Origin: Acidimicrobiaceae bacterium | GTDB taxonomy: Bacteria; Actinomycetota; Acidimicrobiia; Acidimicrobiales; RAAP-2 | Reading direction: 5' to 3' | Assembly: GCA_025350565.1 (NCBI GenBank) | Contig: JANXXO010000066.1 | Coordinates: forward strand, 1 to 64,000 | DNA length: 64,000 bases | Shown here: piece after piece, positions 47,845 to 57,348 of the stretch | Layout: the number at the start of each line of letters is the position of its first letter | Numbering within the stretch: position 1 is the first letter of the stretch | Position numbers and translations under genes: made by a program | The notes under the pieces: model-generated | The model's input: only the letters and a program-made list of their open reading frames with translations | What the model was told of the DNA's origin: nothing | The model's database searches: none

Positions 47845-49500
47845 TTACTTGATTGGCTTCAGGTGCAAAACGACGACGCCCCAGTCAGGCGTGTTGTACA
47901 GACCGGGCTGCGCGTACGGGTTCGAGGCTGACGGAAAGCCCGAGTACTCCTTGGAGTTGAACTGGAACCAGTCCACCTCTTCGAGCACCGGGATGACCGG
48001 CAACTGCTTCACCATGACGCTTTGCAGTTGGTCGATGATGGAGTGCTGCGTCGCGCTGCTCGTGGTCGAGCCGTACTGATTCAGCAGTGCGTCGACGGCC
48101 GGACTCGAGAAACGCTCCCAGTTCGACGCCGCGGGCTGACCAATAGCGGCCGAGTTCTTGGAGTAAAGCCACTGGCGCATCTCGTAGAACGGCGAGGGGC
48201 CGCCGGTCTCCACGTCGTAGGCCAACTGGAATTTACCCGTCAGGACATCGGTGGTGAAGTTTGACGCCGCCGCACCGTTCACGGTGACTTTGATCCCCAC
48301 TTTGGCGAGCTGCTGACTCATCACCTGCATACTCGCCACCCAGTCGGAGTAGCCCCCGTTGGTGACGACCGTCAGACTCAGTTCTTTGCCGTTCTTCGAG
48401 AAGAAGCCATTACTTCCCATCTTGTAGCCGTCGGCCTTCAACACGGCCTTCGCCTTGGACGGGTCGTAACTCGAACCCGCGCTGGCGGCGGCTGACGAAC
48501 TCGACCACGACTTGAACGTCGGAGCGACCACGCCGGTCTGACTGGCGGGCGGCTCGTAACCGTACTCGCCGATCTTCGAGATCGCCGCGCGGTCAATGCC
48601 GTAACTGATGGCTTGTCGAACAGCGACGTCAGCGGTCGGGCCACTCTTCAAGTTGGGAAAGAGCGAGACGTTGGCGACCGGTGGGAACCAGTACCCGTTG
48701 CCGGCTTTCTTGGCCACGAAGAAGCTCTTGATGTTGGGGATGAACTGCGCCCCGTAGGCCGACTGGCCCTGCGCGAGGTACTGGTTCGCCGTGTCGTTAG
48801 ACAAGAACGCCGGCATGTTGAGCGTCTTCACCGTCGGCATATTGGGCTGCCAGTAGTGCGGGTTGGCCGTCCACTTGATGTTTTGGGGCGTACAGGAGGC
48901 CAGCTCGTAGCCCCCGGTGCCCACGGGCTTCGCAATGGGATCGGTCACCGGGTTCTTGATCTTGCTCCAGATGTGCTCGGGCACGATCGGCACTTGGCCG
49001 GCCACGTAATAGAAGTACGGCACGGCCGACTTCGAGAAGTTGAAGACAACCTTGTCGGCGCCACTCTGGGTCACGCTGGACAGCACGGTCCATACCGCGT
49101 TGAGGTCAAGTGCCGGGTTCTTCTTCAAAAGGTTGAAGGTGTACGCCACGTCGGCCGCCGTCAAGGGCTTGCCGTCAGTCCACTTGACACCGGAACGAAT
49201 GGTGAAGGTCAAGGTCTTATTGCCGTTACTCCACGTATTGGCGGTGGCCAACCAAGGAGTGACCTTGGCGTTTTGCAACGCGTTGACGAAGTCGAGGGTC
49301 TCGTAGATGGTGCCCACCGAGAACATGGCGTCAAACGAGTTAAAGGGTGTAAAGGCGCAGGGCCACAGTAAGCCTTGTTCATTGTCGAGATTGAGCGGCG
49401 TTTGGCCGGCCCCCGCTATCTCTGGCGCAGCTACAAAACAGGTACTCGCGACGAGTACGAGTGACGACGCAAGGAGACCCACTCTGGTCTTTCCTCTCAT
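47845..49500 (-). CDS. ABC transporter substrate-binding protein, family 5 (SBP_bac_5)
   Basis: Signal peptide, then 'TPWLATANTWSNGNKTLTFTIRSGVKWTDGKPLTAADVAYTFNLLKKNP...VAVRQAISYGIDRAAISKIGEYGYEPPASQTGV'. Confidence 0.93.
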   Translation of the reverse strand: MRGKTRVGLLASSLVLVASTCFVAAPEIAGAGQTPLNLDNEQGLLWPCAFTPFNSFDAMFSVGTIYETLDFVNALQNAKVTPWLATANTWSNGNKTLTFTIRSGVKWTDGKPLTAADVAYTFNLLKKNPALDLNAVWTVLSSVTQSGADKVVFNFSKSAVPYFYYVAGQVPIVPEHIWSKIKNPVTDPIAKPVGTGGYELASCTPQNIKWTANPHYWQPNMPTVKTLNMPAFLSNDTANQYLAQGQSAYGAQFIPNIKSFFVAKKAGNGYWFPPVANVSLFPNLKSGPTADVAVRQAISYGIDRAAISKIGEYGYEPPASQTGVVAPTFKSWSSSSAAASAGSSYDPSKAKAVLKADGYKMGSNGFFSKNGKELSLTVVTNGGYSDWVASMQVMSQQLAKVGIKVTVNGAAASNFTTDVLTGKFQLAYDVETGGPSPFYEMRQWLYSKNSAAIGQPAASNWERFSSPAVDALLNQYGSTTSSATQHSIIDQLQSVMVKQLPVIPVLEEVDWFQFNSKEYSGFPSASNPYAQPGLYNTPDWGVVVLHLKPIK

Positions 49501-49724
49501 AAAGCAACTCCTTCAGTTAAGAACCCGAGGGTTCGCTCGTTCACCGCTTGACGGCGATGAAACCTTGTCGATTCACTCGGGTGTTAACTCGCCCACCAAC
49601 ATCGCTGACGTCCACGAACACTGTTTTCGTTCGACCGTGACGTCCGGATTCCCCGTTGGTGGCTCCTCCCAGAATGCACCTGCCAGCAACCTAGTACACG
49701 CGACCCGCTCAAAATCTTTACGAC

Positions 49725-50750
49725 TCAGGCCGTGAGGGTGACCTTGTTGAGTCCGATCGCGGTGTCGATCGGGCGACCACGAAGTTCGCCAAGACGCAAC
49801 GCCAGAACTTGGCCAACGACCACTTGCGCGAGTCCGAGCGACCAATTCTCCATGCGATTCGGGAGAACAATTTCGGCGTCGCTCGCGTGCGCGGCGCGTT
49901 CGGATGAACGCAACACCACCGTCGCCATGCCACGCTCTGCGCACTGGGCGAGGAGACTCGCGGCCACCGCGTCGTCGATTTCGTTCGTCACGCAAAGTAA
50001 CAAGGTGGCGCCGTCGCCGTCAGCCCCGATCGGCCCATGCAGATAGTCCGGGGCTGAATAGGCCTCGGACCGGAGTCCGGTCACTTCTCTGATCTTGAGC
50101 GAGATCTCGGAGGCCGAGGCGTATCCGACGCCACGACCGACGACGGTGAGACCGCGAGGGCCGTCCAGCGTAGAGACCGGCATGGCGGCATCGAGCGCCC
50201 ACCGGGCCGTTTGATCGATGACGTCGGGGAGGTCGCTCAAACCCTCGAGCGCATGGCCGGCGAGCGCCGCCACGAATTGGGCCAGTGCGTGGCAACTCGT
50301 CGTGAAGGTTTTGGTGGAGGCAATCGCGCGCTCCACCCCGGCGAAAAGCTCAATGACCGATCCCGCCTCTTCGGCCAGGGGCGACGCGGCGTCGTTGGTG
50401 ATGACCGCGTTGGGGCGGCTTTGGCGTGTGGCCAGTCGAACCACGTCGAGCATCCCGGGCGAGCGCCCCGACTGCGAGATGGCGAGCACGCCGGCACCGT
50501 CCAAGTGCATGGTGCCTCCATCGTGAAAGAGCGACGGCGTGGCGAGGGATACGACCAACCCCAACTCTCGACCCGCGAGGTATTGAAAAAAGGCCGCCGC
50601 ATTGTCCGACGAGCCACGGGCCGCCACGAGGGCGTAGGACACGTCGCGCCAGGACTCAGCGGCTCGCGCGGCTTGCTCGGCGCCGCGTTCGGCTCGGTGA
50701 CGAAGGAGCTCCCCTTGGCTGCGAATCTCTTCTTCAAAGATGGTCGTCAT
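49725..50750 (-). CDS. SIS-domain sugar-phosphate isomerase/deaminase (GlmS-C/AgaS-like)
   Basis: 'YALVAARGSSDNAAAFFQYLAGRELGLVVSLATPSLFH...LAISQSGRSPGMLDVVRLATRQSRPNAVITNDAASPLAEEAG...SAPDYLHGPIG'. Confidence 0.88.
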   Translation of the reverse strand: MTTIFEEEIRSQGELLRHRAERGAEQAARAAESWRDVSYALVAARGSSDNAAAFFQYLAGRELGLVVSLATPSLFHDGGTMHLDGAGVLAISQSGRSPGMLDVVRLATRQSRPNAVITNDAASPLAEEAGSVIELFAGVERAIASTKTFTTSCHALAQFVAALAGHALEGLSDLPDVIDQTARWALDAAMPVSTLDGPRGLTVVGRGVGYASASEISLKIREVTGLRSEAYSAPDYLHGPIGADGDGATLLLCVTNEIDDAVAASLLAQCAERGMATVVLRSSERAAHASDAEIVLPNRMENWSLGLAQVVVGQVLALRLGELRGRPIDTAIGLNKVTLTA

Positions 50751-50790
50751 CGGAATCCGTCTCCTTCGCGACCACGCCTCATACCGGTAC

Positions 50791-51984
50791 TTAACTCACC
50801 AAGTCGGGTGAAGTCTCCATGCCCAGACGCCACACCGAGCGTGCGATGATTTTCGTCGTGTCGGCGCGGTAGCTGTACTTATTGGCGATGTCGCGTATCT
50901 CTTCGAGTAGCCCCTCGGTCAGGGTCGTCGCGTCTAGGCCAAGCGCGACAAAGCGGTCGCGACTGACGTTGAGTTCGTTCTCCACCGCCTCCTTGCGCGG
51001 ATTGGGAAGATTGGCGACTTTCACGCCCGTCTCCTTGGAAATCAACTCGGCCAGGTCGGCCACGCGGTACGTTTCGGTGACTTGGTTGAAGACACTCACC
51101 GGATCACCGTGCTGCGGCGGGTTCTCCAAGGCAATCTGGATGCAACGAACCGTGTCGCGGATGTGAATGAAGGCGCGAGTTTGGCCGCCCGTACCGTGCA
51201 CCGTCAACGGGTGCCCGATGGCTGCTTGCATCAAGAACCGGTTCAGCACCGTGCCGTAATCCCCGTCGTAGTCGAATCGGTTGATGAGTCGCTCGTCGAG
51301 GGCGGTCTGGGGTGTCTGGGTCCCCCACACGATTCCTTGGTGGAGGTCGGTAACGCGAAGTTGGTCGTTTTTTGCGTAGAAAGCGAAGAGCAGTTGATCC
51401 AGCGTTTTGGTCATGTGATATACCGAACCGGGATTGGCCGGGTGCAGGATCTCGCGTTCGATCTCCCCGTCGGGCGTGGGTACCTTGACGGTGAGGTAAC
51501 CCTCAGGAATAGGCGCCGATCCGGACCACCCGTAGCCGTACACGCCCATGGTCCCGAGGTGCACGAGGGCGATGTCGAGGCCGCTCTCCACAATGGCGAC
51601 CAAGACGTTGTGCGTACCGCGAACGTTGTTGTCGACGGTATAACGCTTCGCGGCGGAGTTACGCATGGAGTACGGTGCCGCGCGCTGCTCTCCGAAGTGC
51701 ACAATGGCGTCGGGTCGCTCGTCGCGGAGAAGTTCGACGAAGCGCTCATACTCTTCGGCGAGGTCGAGATGGACGAAGCCAATGTCCTTGCCCGTCAGTT
51801 CCTTCCACACGCGAGTGCGCTCCCCCATCGGGCGAATGGGCGTCAGTGACTCACACTCGAGTTCGAGGTCGATTTCGCGTCGACTGAGGTTGTCCACGAC
51901 GATGACGTCGTGTCCCTGATCCGAGAGGTGCAGTACCGTGGGCCAGCCACAAAATCCGTCACCACCGAGTACCAATACCTTCAT
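50791..51984 (-). CDS. UDP-sulfoquinovose synthase (SQD1-like extended SDR)
   Basis: 'MKVLVLGGDGFCGWPTVLHLSDQGHDVIVVDNLSRREIDLELECESLTPIRPMGERTRVWKELTGKDIGFVHLDL...VHFGEQRAAPYSMRN...NNVRGTHNVLVAIVESGLDIALVHLGTMGVYG': SQD1 family signature. Confidence 0.85.
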   Translation of the reverse strand: MKVLVLGGDGFCGWPTVLHLSDQGHDVIVVDNLSRREIDLELECESLTPIRPMGERTRVWKELTGKDIGFVHLDLAEEYERFVELLRDERPDAIVHFGEQRAAPYSMRNSAAKRYTVDNNVRGTHNVLVAIVESGLDIALVHLGTMGVYGYGWSGSAPIPEGYLTVKVPTPDGEIEREILHPANPGSVYHMTKTLDQLLFAFYAKNDQLRVTDLHQGIVWGTQTPQTALDERLINRFDYDGDYGTVLNRFLMQAAIGHPLTVHGTGGQTRAFIHIRDTVRCIQIALENPPQHGDPVSVFNQVTETYRVADLAELISKETGVKVANLPNPRKEAVENELNVSRDRFVALGLDATTLTEGLLEEIRDIANKYSYRADTTKIIARSVWRLGMETSPDLVS

Positions 51985-52334
51985 TCAATCTCCTCATTCG
52001 AAGCCACGTCAGTGACCGTGTGCGCGCTGCGGCCACCCTGGTTACGGGATTCACGACCTAGCAACCTTACCAGTGCCTCCTTTGGTGTCTTAAGTTCCAC
52101 CACGGGACGAACGTCACCACATCACGGTCAATTCTGCTGGTTGAGCGGGGTGAGCGACGCTTCTAGGTCATCAATTTCATGGCTCATTGACACGCCCGCG
52201 CGTCCCCCGTATGTCTCACCGACCGAGCTGTCGCTCGGCGTGTGCACGTTCGATGTCGACGTGGCCAAGAGCCTTTCGCGGTGACGGGCTCGGAGGCCCA
52301 GCCCTCGCCGACGGACGTTACTTTCTCCTGCTGG

Positions 52335-53354
52335 TCACGACGTGGTCGTCGACGAACCCAGCATGGGAATGATGGTCTCGCCGTATGCCTCGAGGGTGGA
52401 GAGTTTTGCGTCGTGCTGCAGGTAGAGCGCGAATTGGTCGACGCCGATTTCCCGCAGCTCCTGGAGACGGGCAACGTGCTCGTCGACGCCGCCCAAGAGA
52501 CAGAAACGGTCAATGACGTCGTCGGGTACGAACGCGGCGTGCGTGTTGCCCGCTTGTCCATGCTCGTTGTAGTCGTAACCTTTTCGATCCTTGATGTACT
52601 CCGTCAACGCCACCGGAATGTTCGTGGTCGGATCGTCGCCGTAGCGCTCGACAATGTCGGCCACGTGGTTGCCGACCATTCCACCGAACCAGCGACACTG
52701 GTCTCGTTGGTGCGCGACGTCGTCTCCTACGTACGCCGGCGCCGCGACACAGAACGTCAACGACGAAGGATCACGTCCAACACGGGCGGCGGACTCACGT
52801 ACCGCGGTGATCATCCACCGCGCGATATCGGGATCGGCCAACTGCAAAATGAAACCGTCGCCCACTTCGCCCGCCAGTTGTAGTGCCTTGGGACCGTACG
52901 CCGCGACCCACAGCTCCAGGCGACTACTGGCGCCCCACGGGAAGTGAAGGGGCGCTCCGTGATACTCGACCGTGCGACCATTGGCGAGTTCGCGGATCAC
53001 CTCAATGGACTGGCGCAAGGTCGCTAAGGTCGTGGGCTTTCCGTTGGTCACGCGAACCGCCGAATCCCCTCGACCGATGCCGCACACCGTTCGGTTACCG
53101 AACATCTCGTTCAGCGTGGCGAAGAGACTGGCCGTGACGGTCCAGTCGCGCGTCGCCGGATTGGTCACCATCGGGCCCACGGTGACCCGCCTGGTGTTGG
53201 CGAGTATCTGACTGTAAATGACGAAGGGTTCTTCCCACAAGATGTGCGAGTCGAACGTCCAAACGTAATCGAATCCGAGATCCTCGGCCTTCGTCGCGAG
53301 CGCAACGACGTCCGACGCCGGCGGATTGGTTTGCAAGACAACACCAAAGTCCAT
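52335..53354 (-). CDS. LLM-class (probably F420-dependent) oxidoreductase, TIGR03842-like
   Basis: 'MDFGVVLQTNPPASDVVALATKAEDLGFDYVWTFDSHILWEEPFVIYSQILANTRRVTVGPMVTNPATRDWTVTASLFATLNEMFGNRTVCGIGRGDSAVR'. Confidence 0.85.
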   Translation of the reverse strand: MDFGVVLQTNPPASDVVALATKAEDLGFDYVWTFDSHILWEEPFVIYSQILANTRRVTVGPMVTNPATRDWTVTASLFATLNEMFGNRTVCGIGRGDSAVRVTNGKPTTLATLRQSIEVIRELANGRTVEYHGAPLHFPWGASSRLELWVAAYGPKALQLAGEVGDGFILQLADPDIARWMITAVRESAARVGRDPSSLTFCVAAPAYVGDDVAHQRDQCRWFGGMVGNHVADIVERYGDDPTTNIPVALTEYIKDRKGYDYNEHGQAGNTHAAFVPDDVIDRFCLLGGVDEHVARLQELREIGVDQFALYLQHDAKLSTLEAYGETIIPMLGSSTTTS

Positions 53355-53392
53355 CGTGTCTCCTAACTAGTGCTGTTCGGTGATACGCCGTC

Positions 53393-54805
53393 TTACAGTA
53401 AGTACTGGCTGAGCCCTCGTCGCAGGAACTGTCCGTGTCCCACCGCGCCGGTGAACGTGCGGTTTTCGACGATGACTCGTCCGCGCGACAGTACCGTCTC
53501 AACTCGCCCGTCGATGTGGATCCCCTCATAGGCCGAGTAGTCCATGTTCATGTGGTGGGTCTTGACGCTGATGTCCGTCGAACCCAGCGGGTCGTAGATC
53601 ACGATGTCGGCGTCCGACCCGGGAGCGATCACACCCTTACGCGGATAGAGACCAAACATCCGCGCCGGCGTGGTGGACGCCAACTCGACCCACCTCGAAA
53701 GACCGATCTCGCCCGTCACCACCCCTTGGTAGAGCAGGTCCATGCGGTGCTCCACCGATCCAATGCCGTTGGGAATCTTGGAGAAGTCGCCCAGGCCGAG
53801 TTCCTTTTGATCTTTCATGCAGAACGGGCAGTGGTCGGTACTGACGACCGACACATCGTTCGTGCGAAGGGCTCGCCACAGCGAATCTTGATGACCTTCG
53901 GCCCGCGATCGAAGCGGTGTCGAACAGACGTACCCGGCGCCCTCGAATCCGGGAAGCGAAAGATGCTCTTCCAGACTGAGATACAAGTACTGCGGGCAGG
54001 TTTCGGCGAAGACGTTCGCCCCCAAGTCCCTCGCTCGCGCAATGGTCTCGATGGCTTCGCGGGCGCTGACGTGGACAATATATAGGGGCGTCTTGGCAAC
54101 CTTGGCGAGCATGATGGCGCGGTGCGTCGCCTCTTCCTCCATCTCGACGGGACGAGTGAGCGAGTGGAAACGGGGATCGAACTCTCCTCGCGCCAGCGCC
54201 TGGGCCACGAGTACGTCGATGGCGGGGCCATTTTCGGCGTGCATCATGATTGTGGCGCCCAGCTCACTGGCGGTCTGCATGGCCCGGAGGATTTGGCCGT
54301 CGTCGGAGTAAAAGACGCCCGGGTACGCCATGAACAGTTTGAAACTGGTGACGCCTTCGTGCGTCGCCAGGTCGGCCATGGCACGCAGGGCCGCGTCGTC
54401 GACGCCGCCGATGATCTGATGAAAGCCGTAGTCAATGGCGCAGTTGCCACCCGCCTTTTCGTGCCAGAGGGCCAAGGAGTCGTGCACGTCTTCGCCCGTG
54501 CGCTGGACGGCGAAGTCAACGATGGAGGTGGTGCCACCGAAGGCGGCGGCTACGGTTCCCGTCGCAAAGGTGTCGGAGGCCGACGTCCCGCCGAAGGGCA
54601 GTTCCATGTGGGTGTGAACGTCCACGCCTCCCGGTAGGACGTACTTACCCGACGCGTCCAGCACCCGATCGCACGACGATTCAATACTGGCGAAGTGTCC
54701 CGGGGTAGCCAGGGCGGCAATTTCGTCGCCGTCGATCAGGACGTCGAAGTTCTGACCTCCGGTGGCCGAGAGGACCCGGCCGCCCTTGATGAGCACTCGT
54801 GCCAT
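53393..54805 (-). CDS. Dihydropyrimidinase / hydantoinase
   Basis: 'LPGGVDVHTHMELPFGGTSASDTFATGTVAAAFGGTTSIVDFAVQ...VTSFKLFMAYPG...MMHAENG...PLYIVHVSAREAIETIARARDLGANVFAETCPQYL...ISVKTHHMNMDYSAYEGIHIDGRVETVLSRGRVIVE'. Confidence 0.94.
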   Translation of the reverse strand: MARVLIKGGRVLSATGGQNFDVLIDGDEIAALATPGHFASIESSCDRVLDASGKYVLPGGVDVHTHMELPFGGTSASDTFATGTVAAAFGGTTSIVDFAVQRTGEDVHDSLALWHEKAGGNCAIDYGFHQIIGGVDDAALRAMADLATHEGVTSFKLFMAYPGVFYSDDGQILRAMQTASELGATIMMHAENGPAIDVLVAQALARGEFDPRFHSLTRPVEMEEEATHRAIMLAKVAKTPLYIVHVSAREAIETIARARDLGANVFAETCPQYLYLSLEEHLSLPGFEGAGYVCSTPLRSRAEGHQDSLWRALRTNDVSVVSTDHCPFCMKDQKELGLGDFSKIPNGIGSVEHRMDLLYQGVVTGEIGLSRWVELASTTPARMFGLYPRKGVIAPGSDADIVIYDPLGSTDISVKTHHMNMDYSAYEGIHIDGRVETVLSRGRVIVENRTFTGAVGHGQFLRRGLSQYLL

Positions 54806-54809
54806 GGCG

Positions 54810-55652
54810 CTACCAGTCCGTCAGCGGTTCGTACATATCGGGACGACGGTCACGATAAAAGGCCCACTGCTCACGGACCTCCTTCAACACGTCCATGTCG
54901 AGGTCGCGAACGACCAATTCGGAGTCCGAGGTGCTGGCCACGTCGCCCACGAACTGACCTCGTGGATTCACGAAATAGGTCTGACCATAGAAGTCATTCG
55001 TTCCCAGGTCTTCGACTCCGACGCGGTTGATGGCTCCGATGAAGTACTCGTTGGCCACCGCCGACGCGGGCTGCTCCAGTTGCCATAGATAGGCCGATAG
55101 TCCGCGACTCGTGGCTGATGGGTTAAAGACAATCTTCGCGCCGGCCAAACCCAAGGCCCTCCAACCCTCCGGAAAGTGTCGGTCGTAGCAGATGTAGACA
55201 CCAATACGGCCAACGGCCGTGTCGAACACTGGGTAGCCCAGGTTGCCAGGACGGAAGTAGAACTTTTCCCAGAATCCGCTTACCTGGGGTATATGGGTTT
55301 TTCGATACTTGCCGAGATACGTGCCGTCGGCGTCGATTACGGCCGCCGTGTTGTAGAGCACGCCCTCTTGTTCCATCTCGTAGACCGGCAGCACAATGAC
55401 CATGTTCAGTTCCGCCGCCAGCGCCATGAATCGCTCAGTCGTAGGACCTTCGGGCACCGCTTCGGCGTAGTCGTAGAAGGCGACATCTTGCACTTGACAG
55501 AAGTACGGGCCGTAAAAGAGCTCTTGGAAGCAGATCACTTGGGCACCTTGAGATGCCGCTTCTCGGGCGTGGTGCTCGTGTAGATCAATCATCGATGCCT
55601 TATCACCCGTCCACGCCGCTTGCACGAGGGCAGCTCTCACCACGTCGGTCAT
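54810..55652 (-). CDS. Nitrilase-superfamily amidohydrolase (beta-ureidopropionase / N-carbamoylamidase type)
   Basis: 'AQVICFQELFYGPYFCQVQDVAFYDYAEAVPEGPTTERFMALAAELNMVIVLPVYE...YLGKYRKTHIPQVSGFWEKFYFRPGNLGYPVFDTAVGRIGVYICYDRHFPEGWRALGLAGAKIVFNPSATSRGLS': E-K-C triad. Start trimmed to MTDVVRAALVQ. Confidence 0.93.
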   Translation of the reverse strand: MTDVVRAALVQAAWTGDKASMIDLHEHHAREAASQGAQVICFQELFYGPYFCQVQDVAFYDYAEAVPEGPTTERFMALAAELNMVIVLPVYEMEQEGVLYNTAAVIDADGTYLGKYRKTHIPQVSGFWEKFYFRPGNLGYPVFDTAVGRIGVYICYDRHFPEGWRALGLAGAKIVFNPSATSRGLSAYLWQLEQPASAVANEYFIGAINRVGVEDLGTNDFYGQTYFVNPRGQFVGDVASTSDSELVVRDLDMDVLKEVREQWAFYRDRRPDMYEPLTDW

Positions 55653-55697
55653 AAGAACTCCTATCGGGCCATCGTCGTGATGTCCCATGGGTTGCGA

Positions 55698-55713
55698 ATA
55701 TGTTGAACCATAT
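55698..55713. promoter_or_regulatory. Candidate operator: ATATG-N6-CATAT inverted repeat upstream of the nitrilase gene
   Basis: atatgttgaaccatat, about 46 nt upstream of the start at 55652. Confidence 0.3.
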
Positions 55714-55801
55714 CCGTGATTAGGGGGCAATGAGGTACGAAGCAACTACTCAACATTTTTGGGGTCGCGAAGTACACGAACGGGCGTCGGGCCTGTCCGG
55801 T

Positions 55802-55877
<76 letters not shown>

Positions 55878-56035
55878 CTTGTTACTTCCTACATCTCATC
55901 ACAGATTACGACGCGGCAGTCTTGCCTTCATTTTGAAATCGCCTAACAGCGACGTTATGGCGCCCTACGGACCTCGATGCGACGGCGTTCAGCTATGGAT
56001 CGTCGAGAACGCCGACCGCGCTCGACATCTTCGAT

Positions 56036-56797
56036 TTATGCGCACGTCCCCGGAACTTCGTAGAGCGTGAGCGCCGCGGCGAAACCTTCCGGAGCCCTCG
56101 CGGTGCGACGTGCGCTCGTCACGACCGGAGCTAACGAGTCGTAGTGAATGTTGGCTCCGCGCGCGACGAGTGCTCCGTGAAGTCCCCGGTCTTCGCTGGT
56201 GCGAAGAGGGGGGAAGCCCCCGACGTCCAAGTAGACCTGGGCGTTAACCCCGAAACTGGCCCCGTGCACTGGTCGGGACTCGGCGTCGTACGCCCGTTGC
56301 CAACGTGCGGCAATTGGGACTCGGTGCCGAGGCCATTCGGTGATCGCGATCCGACCAGCCCACGCGTCGGCTCCGTGGTCGTGGGCATTGACCTGCACGC
56401 TAAGCCAGTGCGCAGGTACGCGCGAGTCCGCGTCACTGGTGGCGAGCCACACCCCGTCCAATTCGTAGGTATGAAAATGACCCAAGAGCACGTCGCAGCC
56501 GAGCGCTCGAGCGCGGCCAACATTTAACTCATCGCAATCAACGATGGTGACCTCACACGCTGCTGTGGTGACCGCGCGCTTCCGCCAATGCTCGGCAATG
56601 GAACGACTTCGATCCTCGCAGGAATCGAGGACCACCACCACGTGTCGGCGCAGTCCTCTGACGCTCGGTTGCCGCAGCGATTCCTCCAGTGCCATGAATG
56701 AAGCGTGAAGGTAACGCTCTTCGTTATTGGCGGGAATGACCACGCCCACGGCGCGCGTTCGACCACTCGCACTGGCTCGCACTATGCGCGCTCCCAA
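56036..56797 (-). CDS. Glycosyltransferase family 2
   Basis: 'AVGVVIPANNEERYLHASFMALEESLRQ...HVVVVLDSCEDRS...GCDVLLGHFHTYELDGVWLATSDADSRVPAHWLSVQV' (GT-A fold, DxD-like motif). Confidence 0.82.
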   Translation of the reverse strand: MGARIVRASASGRTRAVGVVIPANNEERYLHASFMALEESLRQPSVRGLRRHVVVVLDSCEDRSRSIAEHWRKRAVTTAACEVTIVDCDELNVGRARALGCDVLLGHFHTYELDGVWLATSDADSRVPAHWLSVQVNAHDHGADAWAGRIAITEWPRHRVPIAARWQRAYDAESRPVHGASFGVNAQVYLDVGGFPPLRTSEDRGLHGALVARGANIHYDSLAPVVTSARRTARAPEGFAAALTLYEVPGTCA

Positions 56798-57348
56798 ACA
56801 TCGAGCACGAAATCGTCCTCGGCGTGGTGCACCTTCAACTGCAGGGCGGCGTTTTGGGCAATTATTTCGTGCGCTCGGTCCCCCGAGAGGGGATAGTTGG
56901 TCTGGCCCCTCCAGTGCACGCCGACGACGTGTGCTCCGACCACGGTGGTCGAAACGATGAGTTCCGTGATGTTCGCCAGCGCCGCGTCGTCGAAGTAGTA
57001 GGCAATCTCGCTCAAGACCACCAAGTCGAATATCTCGTCCGGCCAGTCGTCTGGGATGTTGCGCTCTTCGAACTGAACGTTGTCGCGCGCAGCCAGTCGG
57101 TTGGACGCGCAGAGGAGTGGGATGGACATGAAGTCAGCGGCGAGCAAGCGATGACATCGCGCAGCCAAGAGCTCGGTCAGTACGCCAACGGAGCAACCTG
57201 GTTCGAAGGCGTTGGCGTAGAGCTCCTTTGGCAAACTCGCCACGGTCAGCGCGTACTTTCTCTTCTCGTAGTCGCTGTGCAAGAAATTCCAGGGATCATC
57301 GGAGTCGGCGTACATTTTTTGGAAATACGTCAACGACGTGGAACTCAT
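56782..57348 (-). CDS. NodS-like class I SAM-dependent methyltransferase
   Basis: 'YFQKMYADSDDPWNFLHSDYEKRKYALTVASLPKELYANAFEPGCSVGVLTELLAARCHRLLAADFMSIPLLCASNRLAARDNVQFEERNIPDDWPDEIFDLVVLSEIAYYF'. Confidence 0.85.
   Translation of the reverse strand: MSSTSLTYFQKMYADSDDPWNFLHSDYEKRKYALTVASLPKELYANAFEPGCSVGVLTELLAARCHRLLAADFMSIPLLCASNRLAARDNVQFEERNIPDDWPDEIFDLVVLSEIAYYFDDAALANITELIVSTTVVGAHVVGVHWRGQTNYPLSGDRAHEIIAQNAALQLKVHHAEDDFVLDVWERA

Noticed and set aside
49593-49662. CCACCAAC / GTTGGTGG inverted repeat upstream of the binding-protein gene
   Set aside because: Arms of 8 bp separated by 54 nt; too weak and too widely spaced to call an operator or terminator without comparative data.
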